Assembly (NCBI GenBank): GCA_035506215.1
Contig: DATJPW010000388.1
Coordinates: 1 to 20,595 of the forward strand
Reading direction: 5' to 3'
Source: DATJPW01 sp035506215
GTDB lineage: Bacteria; Desulfobacterota; Desulfomonilia; Desulfomonilales; Desulfomonilaceae
DNA length: 20,595 nt
Below the pieces are notes generated by a model, which searched no databases, was not told where the DNA came from, and was given only the letters and a program-made list of their open reading frames with translations. Of the stretch, positions 1 to 8,373 are shown piece after piece. Numbering within the stretch: position 1 is the stretch's first letter; every line of letters starts with the position of its first letter. Made by a program: the position numbers and the translations under genes.

Positions 1-1
1 G

Positions 2-574
2 TTCAACCGTGACGGGTTGATTATGGGCCGCAGCGATTCACCGTTGACATCGGACGGAATTCGTATGGCAAAAGAGTTAGCCCGTATAGTGCAAGCCGAG
101 GATGTCCAGGCCGTATATTGCAGTCCCCTGGGGCGGGCTGTGGCAAGCGCCGGAATCTATGTGGAAGGATTCGATGTTCCAATGTTTTTGCGTGAATCGC
201 TGGCTGAACTGTCCTGTGGCAGGTGGGAAGGGCGCCGTTTAAGCGAGGTCAAACCAGGAGGCGGCCGTCTTCGAACATTCTGGGAGGAGCGTCCTCCCGG
301 AGGAGAGAGTTATCAAGACGCGGAAGCCCGAATAGGCTCTCTTATTCAGGAGGCGTGCTCCAACGCAGCGGCAGACAGAATTCTTGTCGTGAGTCACGCG
401 GGGGCCATGCGTGTGTTTCTGAAGTTATGGCTGGGACTCGAACCTGAAATAGCGATCAACATAGGTTGTCCGCATGATAGGCTTTTCATATTAACTGACA
501 GCGAGAAGATTGCGGTCAGGTCAGTTCGCCGGCCTGATGCGGAGGGCCTGCCAATTGAGACGCTGCTCGTTTAG
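2..574 (+). CDS. Histidine phosphatase (phosphoglycerate mutase-like), 5'-truncated by window edge
   Basis: The reading frame is open from base 2, so the gene starts outside the window. The RHG catalytic motif of this superfamily should lie just upstream of the first visible residues. What is visible fits the family: GRSDSPLT (the usual G-x-x-D-x-PLT after the RHG loop), CSPLGRA with its conserved Arg, the acidic AELSCGRWEG stretch and the second catalytic His in VVSHAGAMRVF. Members dephosphorylate small phosphorylated metabolites in the cytosol (alpha-ribazole phosphate, phosphoglycerate or sugar phosphates). The length and CobC-like motifs would allow an alpha-ribazole phosphatase, but the substrate cannot be assigned. 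An internal TTG at 17 would leave the protein without its nucleophilic His, so it is not taken as the start. The gene converges on the methyltransferase across 72 bp with no clear terminator. Confidence 0.85.
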   Translation, partial: FNRDGLIMGRSDSPLTSDGIRMAKELARIVQAEDVQAVYCSPLGRAVASAGIYVEGFDVPMFLRESLAELSCGRWEGRRLSEVKPGGGRLRTFWEERPPGGESYQDAEARIGSLIQEACSNAAADRILVVSHAGAMRVFLKLWLGLEPEIAINIGCPHDRLFILTDSEKIAVRSVRRPDAEGLPIETLLV

Positions 575-646
575 GTAGCGCCTGTGCCCTCGAAATGACA
601 TCCTGAAAGAAGCAGTGGGGCCTAGCGACCGGATCAAGCTCTTGAG

Positions 647-1504
647 TTATAAAGCAAAATGTGCCGGCACGGCGGCCGGTACCGAGTGAGCTGTTCCCGC
701 ATAGCTCCGGACCAAGGCAGAAGCCTCCGCCCTGACAATTATGTTCCAGCCAAGTCGGTTATACGGGAAGATAGCCCCCAGCATTCTATCTACCACAGCC
801 AATGCATCCAGCCTCAAGAATTGTCTTCCAGAACCGGGAAGGCCGGGAAGCTTGTACGGAATCAGGTAAACCGATCTCCAAGCAAAATTTCTGAGACCTG
901 CCTGCCGCAATTTCCCGAGCAAGCTCATCGGCGTGTAAAATCGGACATGGGTTGTGTCCCAGCCAAACCAGTCACGCCGACGAAGCCACAGCCGGTTGTA
1001 CGAGCCCTCGAAAAGATAATTGAGGGATAGCGCGTTCTGGGTGCTCAATATGAGCCTGCCGCCCGGTACCAACGCGGCTGAGGCGGCGGCAATCAGGCCC
1101 CGATCATCATCTACATGTTCTATTACATCCTTCAGCAGGACCAGATCAAAACGAGTTCGCCCCTCGAAAGACGGAAAACGATCACTCAACGTGAAACTGC
1201 AAATTGATTCCACGCCCTCACGGCGGGCAAGCAGTCGTGCCGCGCTAAGAACGGTTTCTTCCGCATCGATGCCAATGGCAGCCGTTGCGCCCTGAAGGGC
1301 TGCATAAACCGTAAAAAGACCCGCGCCGCACCCGTAGTCGAGCACTCGTTTGCCTCGGAGATCGCCGGCAAGCTCCTGTACAAACGAGTTTTTGATTCGG
1401 CTGTAGGTCTTGCTCTGCTGATCCATATAGGCCGCAAGCACCTGTTCAGGATCACGATTTTTGATCCAATGGTCGTCAGGATAAGACTGTCTTTGAGCAG
1501 CCAT
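647..1504 (-). CDS. Class I SAM-dependent methyltransferase
   Basis: A 285-residue protein with the Rossmann methyltransferase fold. Motif I is VLDYGCGAGLF (about residues 54-64), the acidic ribose-binding residue is in GIDAEE (D80), and LLKDVIEHVDD (about 123-133) followed by LVPGGRLILSTQN is the Ubie/Methyltransf_11 pattern. The acceptor is unknown. Its ATG directly abuts the TGA of the upstream GT4 gene, so the two are probably translated together and act in the same glycan or lipid-linked sugar pathway. The last dozen codons run through a GC-rich hairpin of the intergenic-repeat type (661-682), so the tail rich in Ala and Pro is probably repeat-derived and not part of the fold. Confidence 0.88.
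   Translation of the reverse strand: MAAQRQSYPDDHWIKNRDPEQVLAAYMDQQSKTYSRIKNSFVQELAGDLRGKRVLDYGCGAGLFTVYAALQGATAAIGIDAEETVLSAARLLARREGVESICSFTLSDRFPSFEGRTRFDLVLLKDVIEHVDDDRGLIAAASAALVPGGRLILSTQNALSLNYLFEGSYNRLWLRRRDWFGWDTTHVRFYTPMSLLGKLRQAGLRNFAWRSVYLIPYKLPGLPGSGRQFLRLDALAVVDRMLGAIFPYNRLGWNIIVRAEASALVRSYAGTAHSVPAAVPAHFAL
661..682. repeat. Hexaloop hairpin of the intergenic repeat type, inside a coding 3' end
   Basis: GTGCCGGC and GCCGGTAC form an 8-bp stem (one G-T pair) around the 6-nt loop ACGGCG. The stem and loop layout matches the hairpins at 11171-11190 and 14814-14869. It lies within the last codons of the methyltransferase gene. Confidence 0.6.
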
Positions 1505-2716
1505 TCAAAAGCCTATAAGATCGCGGTAGATACGTTCCCAATCTCTACGTTCTCTCTCGGGGGAGAACTGTTGCATTTTAAGGCGAGCTGCCGATCCCAG
1601 CGTTTGCCTCAAATCCTTCTTCTCAAGCATTTCCTCTAAAGCTCGAGCCAGGGCCGCCGAATCTCCCCACGGCACCAGCAGTCCGGACACATGGTCGTCT
1701 ATGAGATCCTCATTGGCCCCGGTCCTGGTGGCTATGGAGGGCACGCCCGAGGCCAGTGCTTCCATCAAGATATTCGGGCATCCCTCGGATAGTGAAGGCA
1801 GAACAAATAAATCGAGGCTTCTGAGCCATCCCGGAACTCGATAATGAGGCAAGGGCTCACGCAGAACGACGAGGTCCTGTATGCCTGTTCTCTCAAGCAC
1901 CTGTTCATAAATTGGTTTTTCAGAATGGCGCAACTCTCCGTAAAGCTCCAGTACAAGCGAAGTCTCTGACCGCACCTGTGCCAGGGCCTTGAAAAGGTAC
2001 GGCAGTCCCTTGGCGTACTTAAAGATGCCCGCGCAACCTACGCGGAATGAATGACCGGGGGGCCGATCGGCACTCCACGCCTGGTCAGGAATGACGACCG
2101 AGTTATATATGATCCCGGATTTTTGTTTAATCGCAGTTAAGGCGTCTGCCATTTCCACCAAATCACGGCTCAGAGCAATTACCCTATCGGCATTTTCCAG
2201 GCCGCTTTTACACACGGCCACCTTTTCGGGACTGAAAGTATATTTTTTAATGTCATTCCCAACGATTGTGGCCGCACAAGGAACGCAGTATCTTTTTGCC
2301 AGAAGCCCGGTTATGTAACCCACCGGATACAGAAAAAATGAATGGAAAAAATCGAATCCCTTGTTTTGATGGAGCATCTCGAGTGACTGATACATCATCT
2401 GGATTGTTAGCGTGTGCGGGCAGTCCCATATTTCACGCCCCGAATCCGTCATTCTCTCCTTTCCCACCTTCAACCGATGCACGGAAATCCCATCGAGTTT
2501 CTGTGTCTGACGATTTTCATCCAGCAGGACCAGGCCTTCGGGATCAATTGTAAAGCAGGCGACATGCACTTCCAGACCCATGTCCCGCGCGTGGCCGGAT
2601 ACGCGTTCCACAGTCCTGGCCAGCCCCCCCCATTGCTGAGGAGGAAATTCCGGCGTGGTAATACAGATTTTGGGTCTAAGTCTCTCGCCCATGTAACGTT
2701 TACCAAGAATCTTCAC
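1505..2716 (-). CDS. Glycosyltransferase family 4
   Basis: A GT-B glycosyltransferase of about 403 residues. The N-terminal acceptor domain opens with PKICITTPEFPPQQWGGLARTV, the usual glycine-rich loop of GT4 enzymes. The C-terminal donor domain has GCAGIFKYAKGLPYL and the nucleotide-sugar E-x7-E motif in EGCPNILMEAL, followed by GVPSIATRTGANEDLI. It would retain the anomeric configuration while moving a sugar from a nucleotide-sugar onto a lipid or polysaccharide acceptor at the cytoplasmic membrane face. The start is uncertain: GTG at 2716, or ATG at 2692 eight codons later; neither has a strong ribosome binding site. It is the first gene of a two-gene minus-strand unit with the abutting methyltransferase and is transcribed divergently from the 2986 gene. 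Donor and acceptor are not predictable. Confidence 0.88.
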   Translation of the reverse strand: MKILGKRYMGERLRPKICITTPEFPPQQWGGLARTVERVSGHARDMGLEVHVACFTIDPEGLVLLDENRQTQKLDGISVHRLKVGKERMTDSGREIWDCPHTLTIQMMYQSLEMLHQNKGFDFFHSFFLYPVGYITGLLAKRYCVPCAATIVGNDIKKYTFSPEKVAVCKSGLENADRVIALSRDLVEMADALTAIKQKSGIIYNSVVIPDQAWSADRPPGHSFRVGCAGIFKYAKGLPYLFKALAQVRSETSLVLELYGELRHSEKPIYEQVLERTGIQDLVVLREPLPHYRVPGWLRSLDLFVLPSLSEGCPNILMEALASGVPSIATRTGANEDLIDDHVSGLLVPWGDSAALARALEEMLEKKDLRQTLGSAARLKMQQFSPERERRDWERIYRDLIGF

Positions 2717-2985
2717 GACCAGTTTTTAATACTTAATAAGTCTCAGCCATAACGTCATGGTGCAATGTTGTTAACCGCGGATGACACTATTTGTGGCAGT
2801 GTAAGAACCGGAAAGTCCATGTCAAGGCAAATGTGGAAAGCCTTCTTTGCTGATGATAAACTTGCCGGTATGGGCATGGCCTGAAGGGACTGTATAAGAT
2901 CATGTTGGATCTTAGTCCCAAGAGAAATCTTGGCACACCTGGACCCGCCGGATTCCGATATTTATCTTTTGTGTGGAAATACGTT

Positions 2986-4026
2986 ATGCGAATCGGAATT
3001 GTTTTTCATAAGAATGCTTTTGCTCCTCCTTCCGGGATTGACCTTGTGCGGCTCAGGGCCATCTCGCTCGGCCTCATCCGCAAAGGTGTGGAAGCAGAAA
3101 TCATCGCGCCTGTCCAGACCGAAGGAACCATCGAGGGAGTGATACCCGTCCGGAAGCTCGATGTGCTGAATTCGCCAAACCAGTACGATTTGGTAAAAAC
3201 TTGCTATCACGACTCAATCATGCTCATTCGCGGATATCAGGGCCCCGTAATCTCCAGGATAGTGAGGGTAGTAGATCAAAAGCTGCCGGAACGCGACGAC
3301 GCGGCCCGAGAAAAGCTGCTGCACTGCCAGGAGATGATAAAGAAAAGGGCCGTTGCACTTGTGCTGAACAATAAGGAAAACGAGGATCGGTGGCGAGACC
3401 TCTACGGAGACGAACCGCAGATAATCCTTGTGCCCACAGGTTGCCCTGCTGAAATTCCCAAACCGCATAGAAATCCCTTTCAGCCGGGAGAACAGGCCAT
3501 CCTGTTCTTGGGCAGTGTCGCGTCCCCTCGAATGGTTCGCATGCTGAACGAAGCTGCCCGGAACATTGCAGACTTTGGCCGAATTCATTTGATCGGGCTG
3601 AACAAGGCCGGTATGTATGGCGGCGATGAGGACTGCCGGCTCGACCCGATCATAGTCGATCACGGAGAATTGTCCGAAGCAGCAATCTGGGATTACATCC
3701 AACATGCCCGAATAGGGCTGGCCTTGGCAACAGGTCCGTATCCATTCGATAATGACGTCTCCAAGATCTTCAATTACTTGAGGGGTGGATTACCGGTCCT
3801 CTCCGAGGAACAGATCGTAAACAATTACCTCATAAGGCAAACAGGATTGGGGCGGATCTTCAGGTTCGACGATATGAACGATCTCACCGTGCAAGCCAAG
3901 GCATTGATCATGGGTCCGGTCCCGACCGACAAAAGGGTCGTGATGCGCTTTATGGCTGAAGAACATTCGTGGGACAAAAGGGTCGAGACCTATTTGGAGC
4001 TGTTCCGAGCAATCTTACACAACTAG
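2986..4026 (+). CDS. Glycosyltransferase-like protein (GT-B fold)
   Basis: Taken from the ATG at 2986 (346 residues), because the sequence there begins with the beta-strand typical of GT-B proteins, MRIGIVFHKNAFAPPSGIDLVR. An in-frame ATG at 2902 would add 28 residues that look unlike a fold start. The C-terminal half has features of GT4 donor domains: AILFLGSVASPRMVRML, then a GLALA strand and DVSKIFNYLRGGLPVLSEE, which is the place where GT4 enzymes hold the nucleotide-sugar. A clean E-x7-E pair is not obvious, so activity is less certain than for the 1505-2716 protein. It is followed after 36 bp by the radical SAM gene on the same strand, which suggests a shared transcript and a surface-glycan context. 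Confidence 0.75.
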   Translation: MRIGIVFHKNAFAPPSGIDLVRLRAISLGLIRKGVEAEIIAPVQTEGTIEGVIPVRKLDVLNSPNQYDLVKTCYHDSIMLIRGYQGPVISRIVRVVDQKLPERDDAAREKLLHCQEMIKKRAVALVLNNKENEDRWRDLYGDEPQIILVPTGCPAEIPKPHRNPFQPGEQAILFLGSVASPRMVRMLNEAARNIADFGRIHLIGLNKAGMYGGDEDCRLDPIIVDHGELSEAAIWDYIQHARIGLALATGPYPFDNDVSKIFNYLRGGLPVLSEEQIVNNYLIRQTGLGRIFRFDDMNDLTVQAKALIMGPVPTDKRVVMRFMAEEHSWDKRVETYLELFRAILHN

Positions 4027-4062
4027 AGTTATCTCCGCCGCTCCTGCCAGAGAGGAAATAAA

Positions 4063-5520
4063 GTGAAAGTAGTCCTCGTTCGACCGCCCTTTTACGCCCT
4101 CTTCGGTGTGACCACACCCAAGATGAAGACGTATCCCTTGAATTTACTGTACTTGGCGACATTTCTCCGAGAGCGAAGCCCGCACGAAGCAGCGATAGTA
4201 GACGGCGAGAGCGTGTCAATTCCTGAATTAGGCCCACAGGAAGGGTTGGCAGAGGACCCGGAAATAATAATGAATAAGGGGATTCCGAAGATGGTCGGGT
4301 TGCTGGAAGATCCGGATCATCCCCTCTGGGAGGAAATAGAGCGCCGTATCCTTAATCATTCCCCGGATCTTGTCGGCATCACCTGTAATTCCGGCAACAT
4401 GGATACCGCCCGTCTTTTGGTGGGCAGGCTCAAACGTCGCGGCATCCCCGTCATCCTCGGCGGAAGCCACCCCACCGTCCTCCCGGAACAGAGTATCGCG
4501 TATACCGGGGCTGATATGATCGCCATGGGCGAGGGCGAACTGACTCTCCGGAGCGTTATGGACCTTATATCAAGACGAGCCGATTTTGCCGAAATTCCGT
4601 CACTGGCTTGGAAAGATAACGGCCGTATCAGAGTCAATCCCAGAGGCGATCTTATAGCGGACATTAATGAGCTGCCTCTTCCGGACAGGTCCCTGATTCG
4701 TCGATCGGACTACTTCGGGGAGGTTGTAATGACAGGCCGGGGATGCCCCTTTGATTGCGCTTACTGCGCGTCGAGGAACATCTGGGGCAAGAGGGTCCGT
4801 CTGAGGTCCGTCGAGTCCGTGATCGACGAGTTGGAAATATTGAAAAAAGAAGCCGAAGAGTCAAAGGTCACGGAACGACCTGGAAAACGAGCGACCGGTG
4901 TTTCGGAGTCGCGGGATCAAAGACCGGGCATTTGGGTTGTCAAAATCGTCGATGACACGTTCACCGTGAATCGGAAAAGAACTATCGATTTGCTGGACGA
5001 AATTGTGGCTCGTGGACTCAACCGATTCGAATTCACAGGCGGGGTGCGTGCGGATACTCTTGATGAACTTGTGGTCGGCAAATTGCGCGCAGCTAACTTC
5101 CGACGCGTCACTTTGGGTGTTGAGAGCGGCAGCCCGAGAATTTTGAGCATGATTCGTAAAGGAGAGACAAACGAAGATGTTAAGAGGGCCGTTCGGTTGT
5201 TGCGAGAGGCTGGGATTCATTCGCATGCGTTTTTTATGATCGGCTTGCCCGGAGAGACCCTGGAAGACATTGAACTCACCAAAAAGCTGATCTTGGAGGT
5301 CCGGCCTGATCATGTGGAGATCAACATGGTGACGCCGTATCCGGGTACGGATATTTTCAGCAAGCTCATCCCGGAAGATCCGCTCAAGATCGATCGTTGG
5401 TACAGGTGGTTCCATCAGGGTATGGCCACCCATTCGGACCTGCTCGGCTATGATTTGGATAAGACCTACAAAGAATTCTTGGATTTCGCTAAGGAATATC
5501 ATGAGAGTGGGAACCAGTAG
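4063..5520 (+). CDS. B12-binding-domain radical SAM protein
   Basis: A GTG start at 4063 is supported by AGAGGA at 4051-4056. The 485-residue protein has the two-domain layout of B12-dependent radical SAM enzymes. An N-terminal cobalamin-binding-like Rossmann domain covers about residues 1-140 (VVLVRPPF, YPLNLLYLATFLRE, GIPVILGGSHPTVLPE). It is followed by a radical SAM barrel whose [4Fe-4S] cysteines are C228, C232 and C235 in GRGCPFDCAYC. Later barrel motifs are IVDDTF, GGVRAD, LGVESGSPRIL and FFMIGLPGE. Such enzymes make radical methylations or rearrangements; the substrate is unknown. No DxHxxG motif for base-off cobalamin binding is seen, which is common in this subgroup. A charged insertion at about residues 262-289 separates the iron-sulfur region from the next strand. 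Neighbouring glycosyltransferases hint at a lipid, sugar or secondary-product substrate. Confidence 0.9.
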   Translation: MKVVLVRPPFYALFGVTTPKMKTYPLNLLYLATFLRERSPHEAAIVDGESVSIPELGPQEGLAEDPEIIMNKGIPKMVGLLEDPDHPLWEEIERRILNHSPDLVGITCNSGNMDTARLLVGRLKRRGIPVILGGSHPTVLPEQSIAYTGADMIAMGEGELTLRSVMDLISRRADFAEIPSLAWKDNGRIRVNPRGDLIADINELPLPDRSLIRRSDYFGEVVMTGRGCPFDCAYCASRNIWGKRVRLRSVESVIDELEILKKEAEESKVTERPGKRATGVSESRDQRPGIWVVKIVDDTFTVNRKRTIDLLDEIVARGLNRFEFTGGVRADTLDELVVGKLRAANFRRVTLGVESGSPRILSMIRKGETNEDVKRAVRLLREAGIHSHAFFMIGLPGETLEDIELTKKLILEVRPDHVEINMVTPYPGTDIFSKLIPEDPLKIDRWYRWFHQGMATHSDLLGYDLDKTYKEFLDFAKEYHESGNQ

Positions 5521-5611
5521 AGCCCACCGTTCGGGTACCACGGCAGTCAAAATGGCAAGACCGCCACATAATTTCGGTTTGCCACTCGCGGTAAGTACTT
5601 AAGGAGAAGCC

Positions 5612-6979
5612 ATGTCGAGAGCTTGGGGTACGTACATTTTGACCGTTGTATTAGTCATAGGGGGCACGGGGGTTAAAACATGTTACGGCCAGCAGGACAA
5701 ACCGGACTACAAGGAATTCAAGCGCTTCTACGGGATAATGAAGATTGTCCAAAAGAATTACGTCAGAGCAACCTCAGATAAAGACTTGGTTGACGGCGCT
5801 ATCTTTGGGATGCTCAATGGGCTTGGCCTGGAACGCTCGTGGATTCCGGCAGATGTATTTGCTCCTGGAGAAGGGGAAAGTTATGATTTGAAACGTTTTT
5901 GGAGAGCGCATCAGATTGTCGAGAAGAAGTGCGCTCGGGCCGTTACTGAAAAGGAAATCATCAATTACGCGTGCAGCGGCATGATCCAATCTTTGGATCC
6001 GCATTCATCGTTCATGACCGAAGAAATCAAGGAGCTTCAAGTGGAGGCCAGAGAGGAGTCTGGCGCACTCGGAATCGAGATTACACTTAAGAATGGTGTG
6101 CTTACCATCGTATCTCCCATAGAGGACAGCCCAGCCTTCAAAGCCGGATTGAAGCCGGATGATAAGATTATCAAGATCGATGGCGAATCGACCAAGAATA
6201 TTACACTGCTAAAGGCCATCAGGATGATGAGGGGCCCTAGAGGATCTAAGGCAAACCTCACCGTCATGAGGGAAGGTTTCGACGGGCTTAAGGACTTCAC
6301 TCTCACGCGGGAAATCATCCACGTCTTTTCAGTGAGAAAGCAACTGATCGAGCCCGGATACGCGTACATTAAAATCGTCAATTTCCAGGAGAGCACCGAC
6401 GCTTATCTTACTAAGGCTATTCAAGAGCTTGGAGACGAAGCAAGCATTAAAGGCATAATCCTGGATTTGCGTGGCAACCCCGGGGGACTTCTGGACCAAG
6501 CCGTCAGGGTCACAAACATGTTCATAGAGGAGGGCCTGATTGTTTACACTGACGGCAGAGCGAGAGACCAAAGAATGGAATTCCGAGCCAACCCACAAGG
6601 AAAACATTATCAATTCAAAATGGCCATGCTGATTAATGAAGGCAGCGCCGCTGCATCGGAGATCGTCGCGGGCGCTTTGCAGGACCATGATCGAAGCCTT
6701 ATTTTCGGTACTAAGTCTTTCGGCAAGGCATCAATTCAGACCATTATTCCACTGGGTGATGAATCCGGAATTAGGCTGACCACTGCCTACTATTACACTC
6801 CAAAGGGGCGATACATTGAGAAAACTGGTATTATCCCAGACATAGAAGTGAAGGAACAGGTCCAAGGTGAATCACCTTCCCAGGGCAACCCGGACCCTGA
6901 GACTGATGTTGTCCTCAAGAGAGCACTTGAATGGCTAAAATCCGCAAAGGGCGTGTCAGAGGCGAAGCTTCAAAGGTAG
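5612..6979 (+). CDS. S41 family C-terminal processing peptidase-like protein, probably lacking its catalytic Ser
   Basis: The start at 5612 has AAGGAGAA close upstream. Residues 1-26 are a hydrophobic export signal, so the protein is likely periplasmic. The order is an N-terminal helical segment (about 36-72), a second, similar copy (about 93-129, ending in LDPHSSFM), a PDZ domain (about 150-230, GALGIEI and AFKAGLKPDDKIIKIDG) and the tail-specific protease core (GIILDLRGNPGGLL, then GSAAASEI, then SFGKASIQ). In E. coli Prc the Ser452/Lys477 pair is 25 residues apart; here Lys372 and Gln376 are kept, but position 347, 25 residues before the Lys, is Ala (codon GCT). The protein may be an inactive regulator or scaffold. 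It stands 91 bp after the radical SAM gene on the same strand; a separate promoter was not recognised. Confidence 0.9.
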   Translation: MSRAWGTYILTVVLVIGGTGVKTCYGQQDKPDYKEFKRFYGIMKIVQKNYVRATSDKDLVDGAIFGMLNGLGLERSWIPADVFAPGEGESYDLKRFWRAHQIVEKKCARAVTEKEIINYACSGMIQSLDPHSSFMTEEIKELQVEAREESGALGIEITLKNGVLTIVSPIEDSPAFKAGLKPDDKIIKIDGESTKNITLLKAIRMMRGPRGSKANLTVMREGFDGLKDFTLTREIIHVFSVRKQLIEPGYAYIKIVNFQESTDAYLTKAIQELGDEASIKGIILDLRGNPGGLLDQAVRVTNMFIEEGLIVYTDGRARDQRMEFRANPQGKHYQFKMAMLINEGSAAASEIVAGALQDHDRSLIFGTKSFGKASIQTIIPLGDESGIRLTTAYYYTPKGRYIEKTGIIPDIEVKEQVQGESPSQGNPDPETDVVLKRALEWLKSAKGVSEAKLQR

Positions 6980-7280
6980 AGGTGTGGTGCGTATAGTGGC
7001 GAGCCCCCAAATCAGGTTTTTCATGCTAGATCGGCACTCTCAACTTTGCTGACACTACGATTCCGATCCTTGTCGAAGAGGCATTATCCTGCCTTAATTG
7101 TGAAAAAGTAACGAATTTTTCTTTAACATCCTTTAGGCCGCCCGGCCGATGTAAGAGTGACAGGTCGAATTTGGACAAAACTTTCAGACTAATTTAAGTT
7201 CTAAACTTTGGAATGCGGAACACAAAAACGACAGAGGTTTTGGCAATTCCTAATAAAGCGAAATAAAATACTGAATGGTG
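6980..7280. other. 301-bp convergent intergenic region without recognised gene
   Basis: This lies between the convergent ends of the S41-like gene and the YprB-like gene. It is AT-richer than its surroundings. I see a short GGCCG/CGGCC dyad near 7137 and a 5-bp AGGCA/TGCCT stem near 7079, neither followed by a T run. No conserved coding potential is evident. Confidence 0.5.
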
Positions 7281-8123
7281 TCAGTAGGCGATATGGATTT
7301 GTTCGCGAATTCTTTCCAAGGTTTCAGCATCGGCTTCAAACGGATTTGGAATGGATTGGGGTAGCTCGAGACGATGCTCTTCGTAAAAAGGCGTCTGCCG
7401 GAGTTTCAGGTTGTAAGCGACCACCATCAACCGGTGCAAGTTGACCGCGTCCAGAGTATTGTAGGCGAGCAAAGTCTCCAGGGCTTTTGGATTACCTTTT
7501 CTTCTGTAATCGTTCCAAAGTAGGACCGCGAAATAACCGTTCACGCCATCCAGTTCCTCGCGATCTATACCGAGTTTCTTTTCGCAGCCTTTCAGTCCTC
7601 CTGTATATCCGAGGCCTTTCAGAAGAAACCTGAGGTCTATATGCGCCTGCCTCATTCTAATTTTGAGACCGGCTTCCAGAACGGGCACGTCGAAGCACTT
7701 GCCATTATAGGTCACAACTACTTTGTATTTTTGTATATCCTCTGCAAATTGTTCCAGGTTCTTTCCTCTCACGTAGTGGAATATGGATTTTCCGTCGTAC
7801 ACGGCCACGGTCGTTATGCCGTGAGCTGTGCGACGGGTAGGACATGTTTCAATGTCAAGGTACGCGACCGAGTCTTGAAAATCACCGAACAGACGCCATA
7901 GCTCCCCGGACGGCAGCGTATCGGCAAAATAGTTCGGATCGTAGTTTTCGAGACTGACGCGTGACTCAATGACCCGTGTTTTCAACAAAACCGTCTTATA
8001 ACTCGAAGCCTCAGTCAGTCGCATCCTGATAACATCGTCCCAGCAACTAATGCCCCTGGACCACAAATTCATCTCGGCTTTGAGCCCAATGCCGGGTATA
8101 TGACAAAAGGTGTTCCTCAACAT
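7281..8123 (-). CDS. Ribonuclease H-like (YprB-type, DEDDy exonuclease fold) protein
   Basis: A 280-residue protein that opens with HIPGIGLKAEMNLWSRGISCWDD, the short helical leader seen in YprB-type proteins. The exonuclease core follows: YLDIETCP supplies Asp90 and Glu92, YNGKCFDVPVLE supplies Asp145, and AYNTLDAVNL supplies Tyr221 and Asp225. This is the full DEDDy metal-binding set of 3'-5' exonucleases, so a nuclease acting on DNA or RNA ends is expected, though the physiological substrate of this family is not established to my knowledge. All acidic residues are present, so it should be active. The ATG at 8123 has AGGTG close upstream. It is a single gene, convergent with the S41-like gene and divergent from the aminotransferase. 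Confidence 0.85.
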   Translation of the reverse strand: MLRNTFCHIPGIGLKAEMNLWSRGISCWDDVIRMRLTEASSYKTVLLKTRVIESRVSLENYDPNYFADTLPSGELWRLFGDFQDSVAYLDIETCPTRRTAHGITTVAVYDGKSIFHYVRGKNLEQFAEDIQKYKVVVTYNGKCFDVPVLEAGLKIRMRQAHIDLRFLLKGLGYTGGLKGCEKKLGIDREELDGVNGYFAVLLWNDYRRKGNPKALETLLAYNTLDAVNLHRLMVVAYNLKLRQTPFYEEHRLELPQSIPNPFEADAETLERIREQIHIAY

Positions 8124-8160
8124 CGTCTTTCACCTACAGAACAAAACCCGTTGGACGATC

Positions 8161-8176
8161 TCGGAAGATCTTTCGA
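8161..8176. promoter_or_regulatory. Imperfect 16-bp palindrome upstream of the YprB-like gene
   Basis: TCGGAAGATCTTTCGA is a near-perfect dyad (one G/T mismatch pair) about 38 bp before the YprB-like ATG. Its core matches a palindrome at 11999-12010 upstream of rnhB. It may be a regulator site; no regulator is identified. Confidence 0.25.
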
Positions 8177-8263
8177 TTTCGGACTGGGTTTCACAAAAAA
8201 AGTTTCCGAAACCCGCATTTGCTGCCGGACTATAACAGCGCCCTCGAAAAACCACAAGCTCGG

Positions 8264-8293
8264 TTGAAATATCGCATCAAGCTGGCGTATGAT
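8264..8293 (+). promoter_or_regulatory. Sigma70-like promoter for the aminotransferase gene
   Basis: TTGAAA at 8264-8269 and TATGAT at 8288-8293 are separated by 18 bp. Each matches five of six consensus positions. Transcription would start near 8300 and give a leader of about 75 nt. Confidence 0.6.
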
Positions 8294-8301
8294 CAAAAGC
8301 G

Positions 8302-8313
8302 GACCGGCCGGTC
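8302..8313. promoter_or_regulatory. 12-bp perfect palindrome at the expected transcription start
   Basis: GACCGGCCGGTC is self-complementary and lies 8 bp after the -10 element of the aminotransferase promoter. The position fits a repressor operator or a small 5' leader hairpin. Confidence 0.3.
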
Positions 8314-8373
8314 TATTTCCTTTTCCATTTATTGAATTGACTTGAATTCAGGTCGATAGGAGGGTTGTGTGAT

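Noticed and set aside
2902..2985. A 28-residue N-terminal extension of the 2986 glycosyltransferase-like protein
   Set aside because: The extension does not resemble a fold start or a signal peptide, while ATG 2986 begins the expected first beta-strand.
4861..5550. A 229-codon minus-strand frame opposite the radical SAM gene
   Set aside because: It is a mirror of the real gene's codon pattern, with no recognisable protein features.
7060..7160. An intrinsic terminator after the S41 gene
   Set aside because: The short stems seen are not followed by a T run in either direction.
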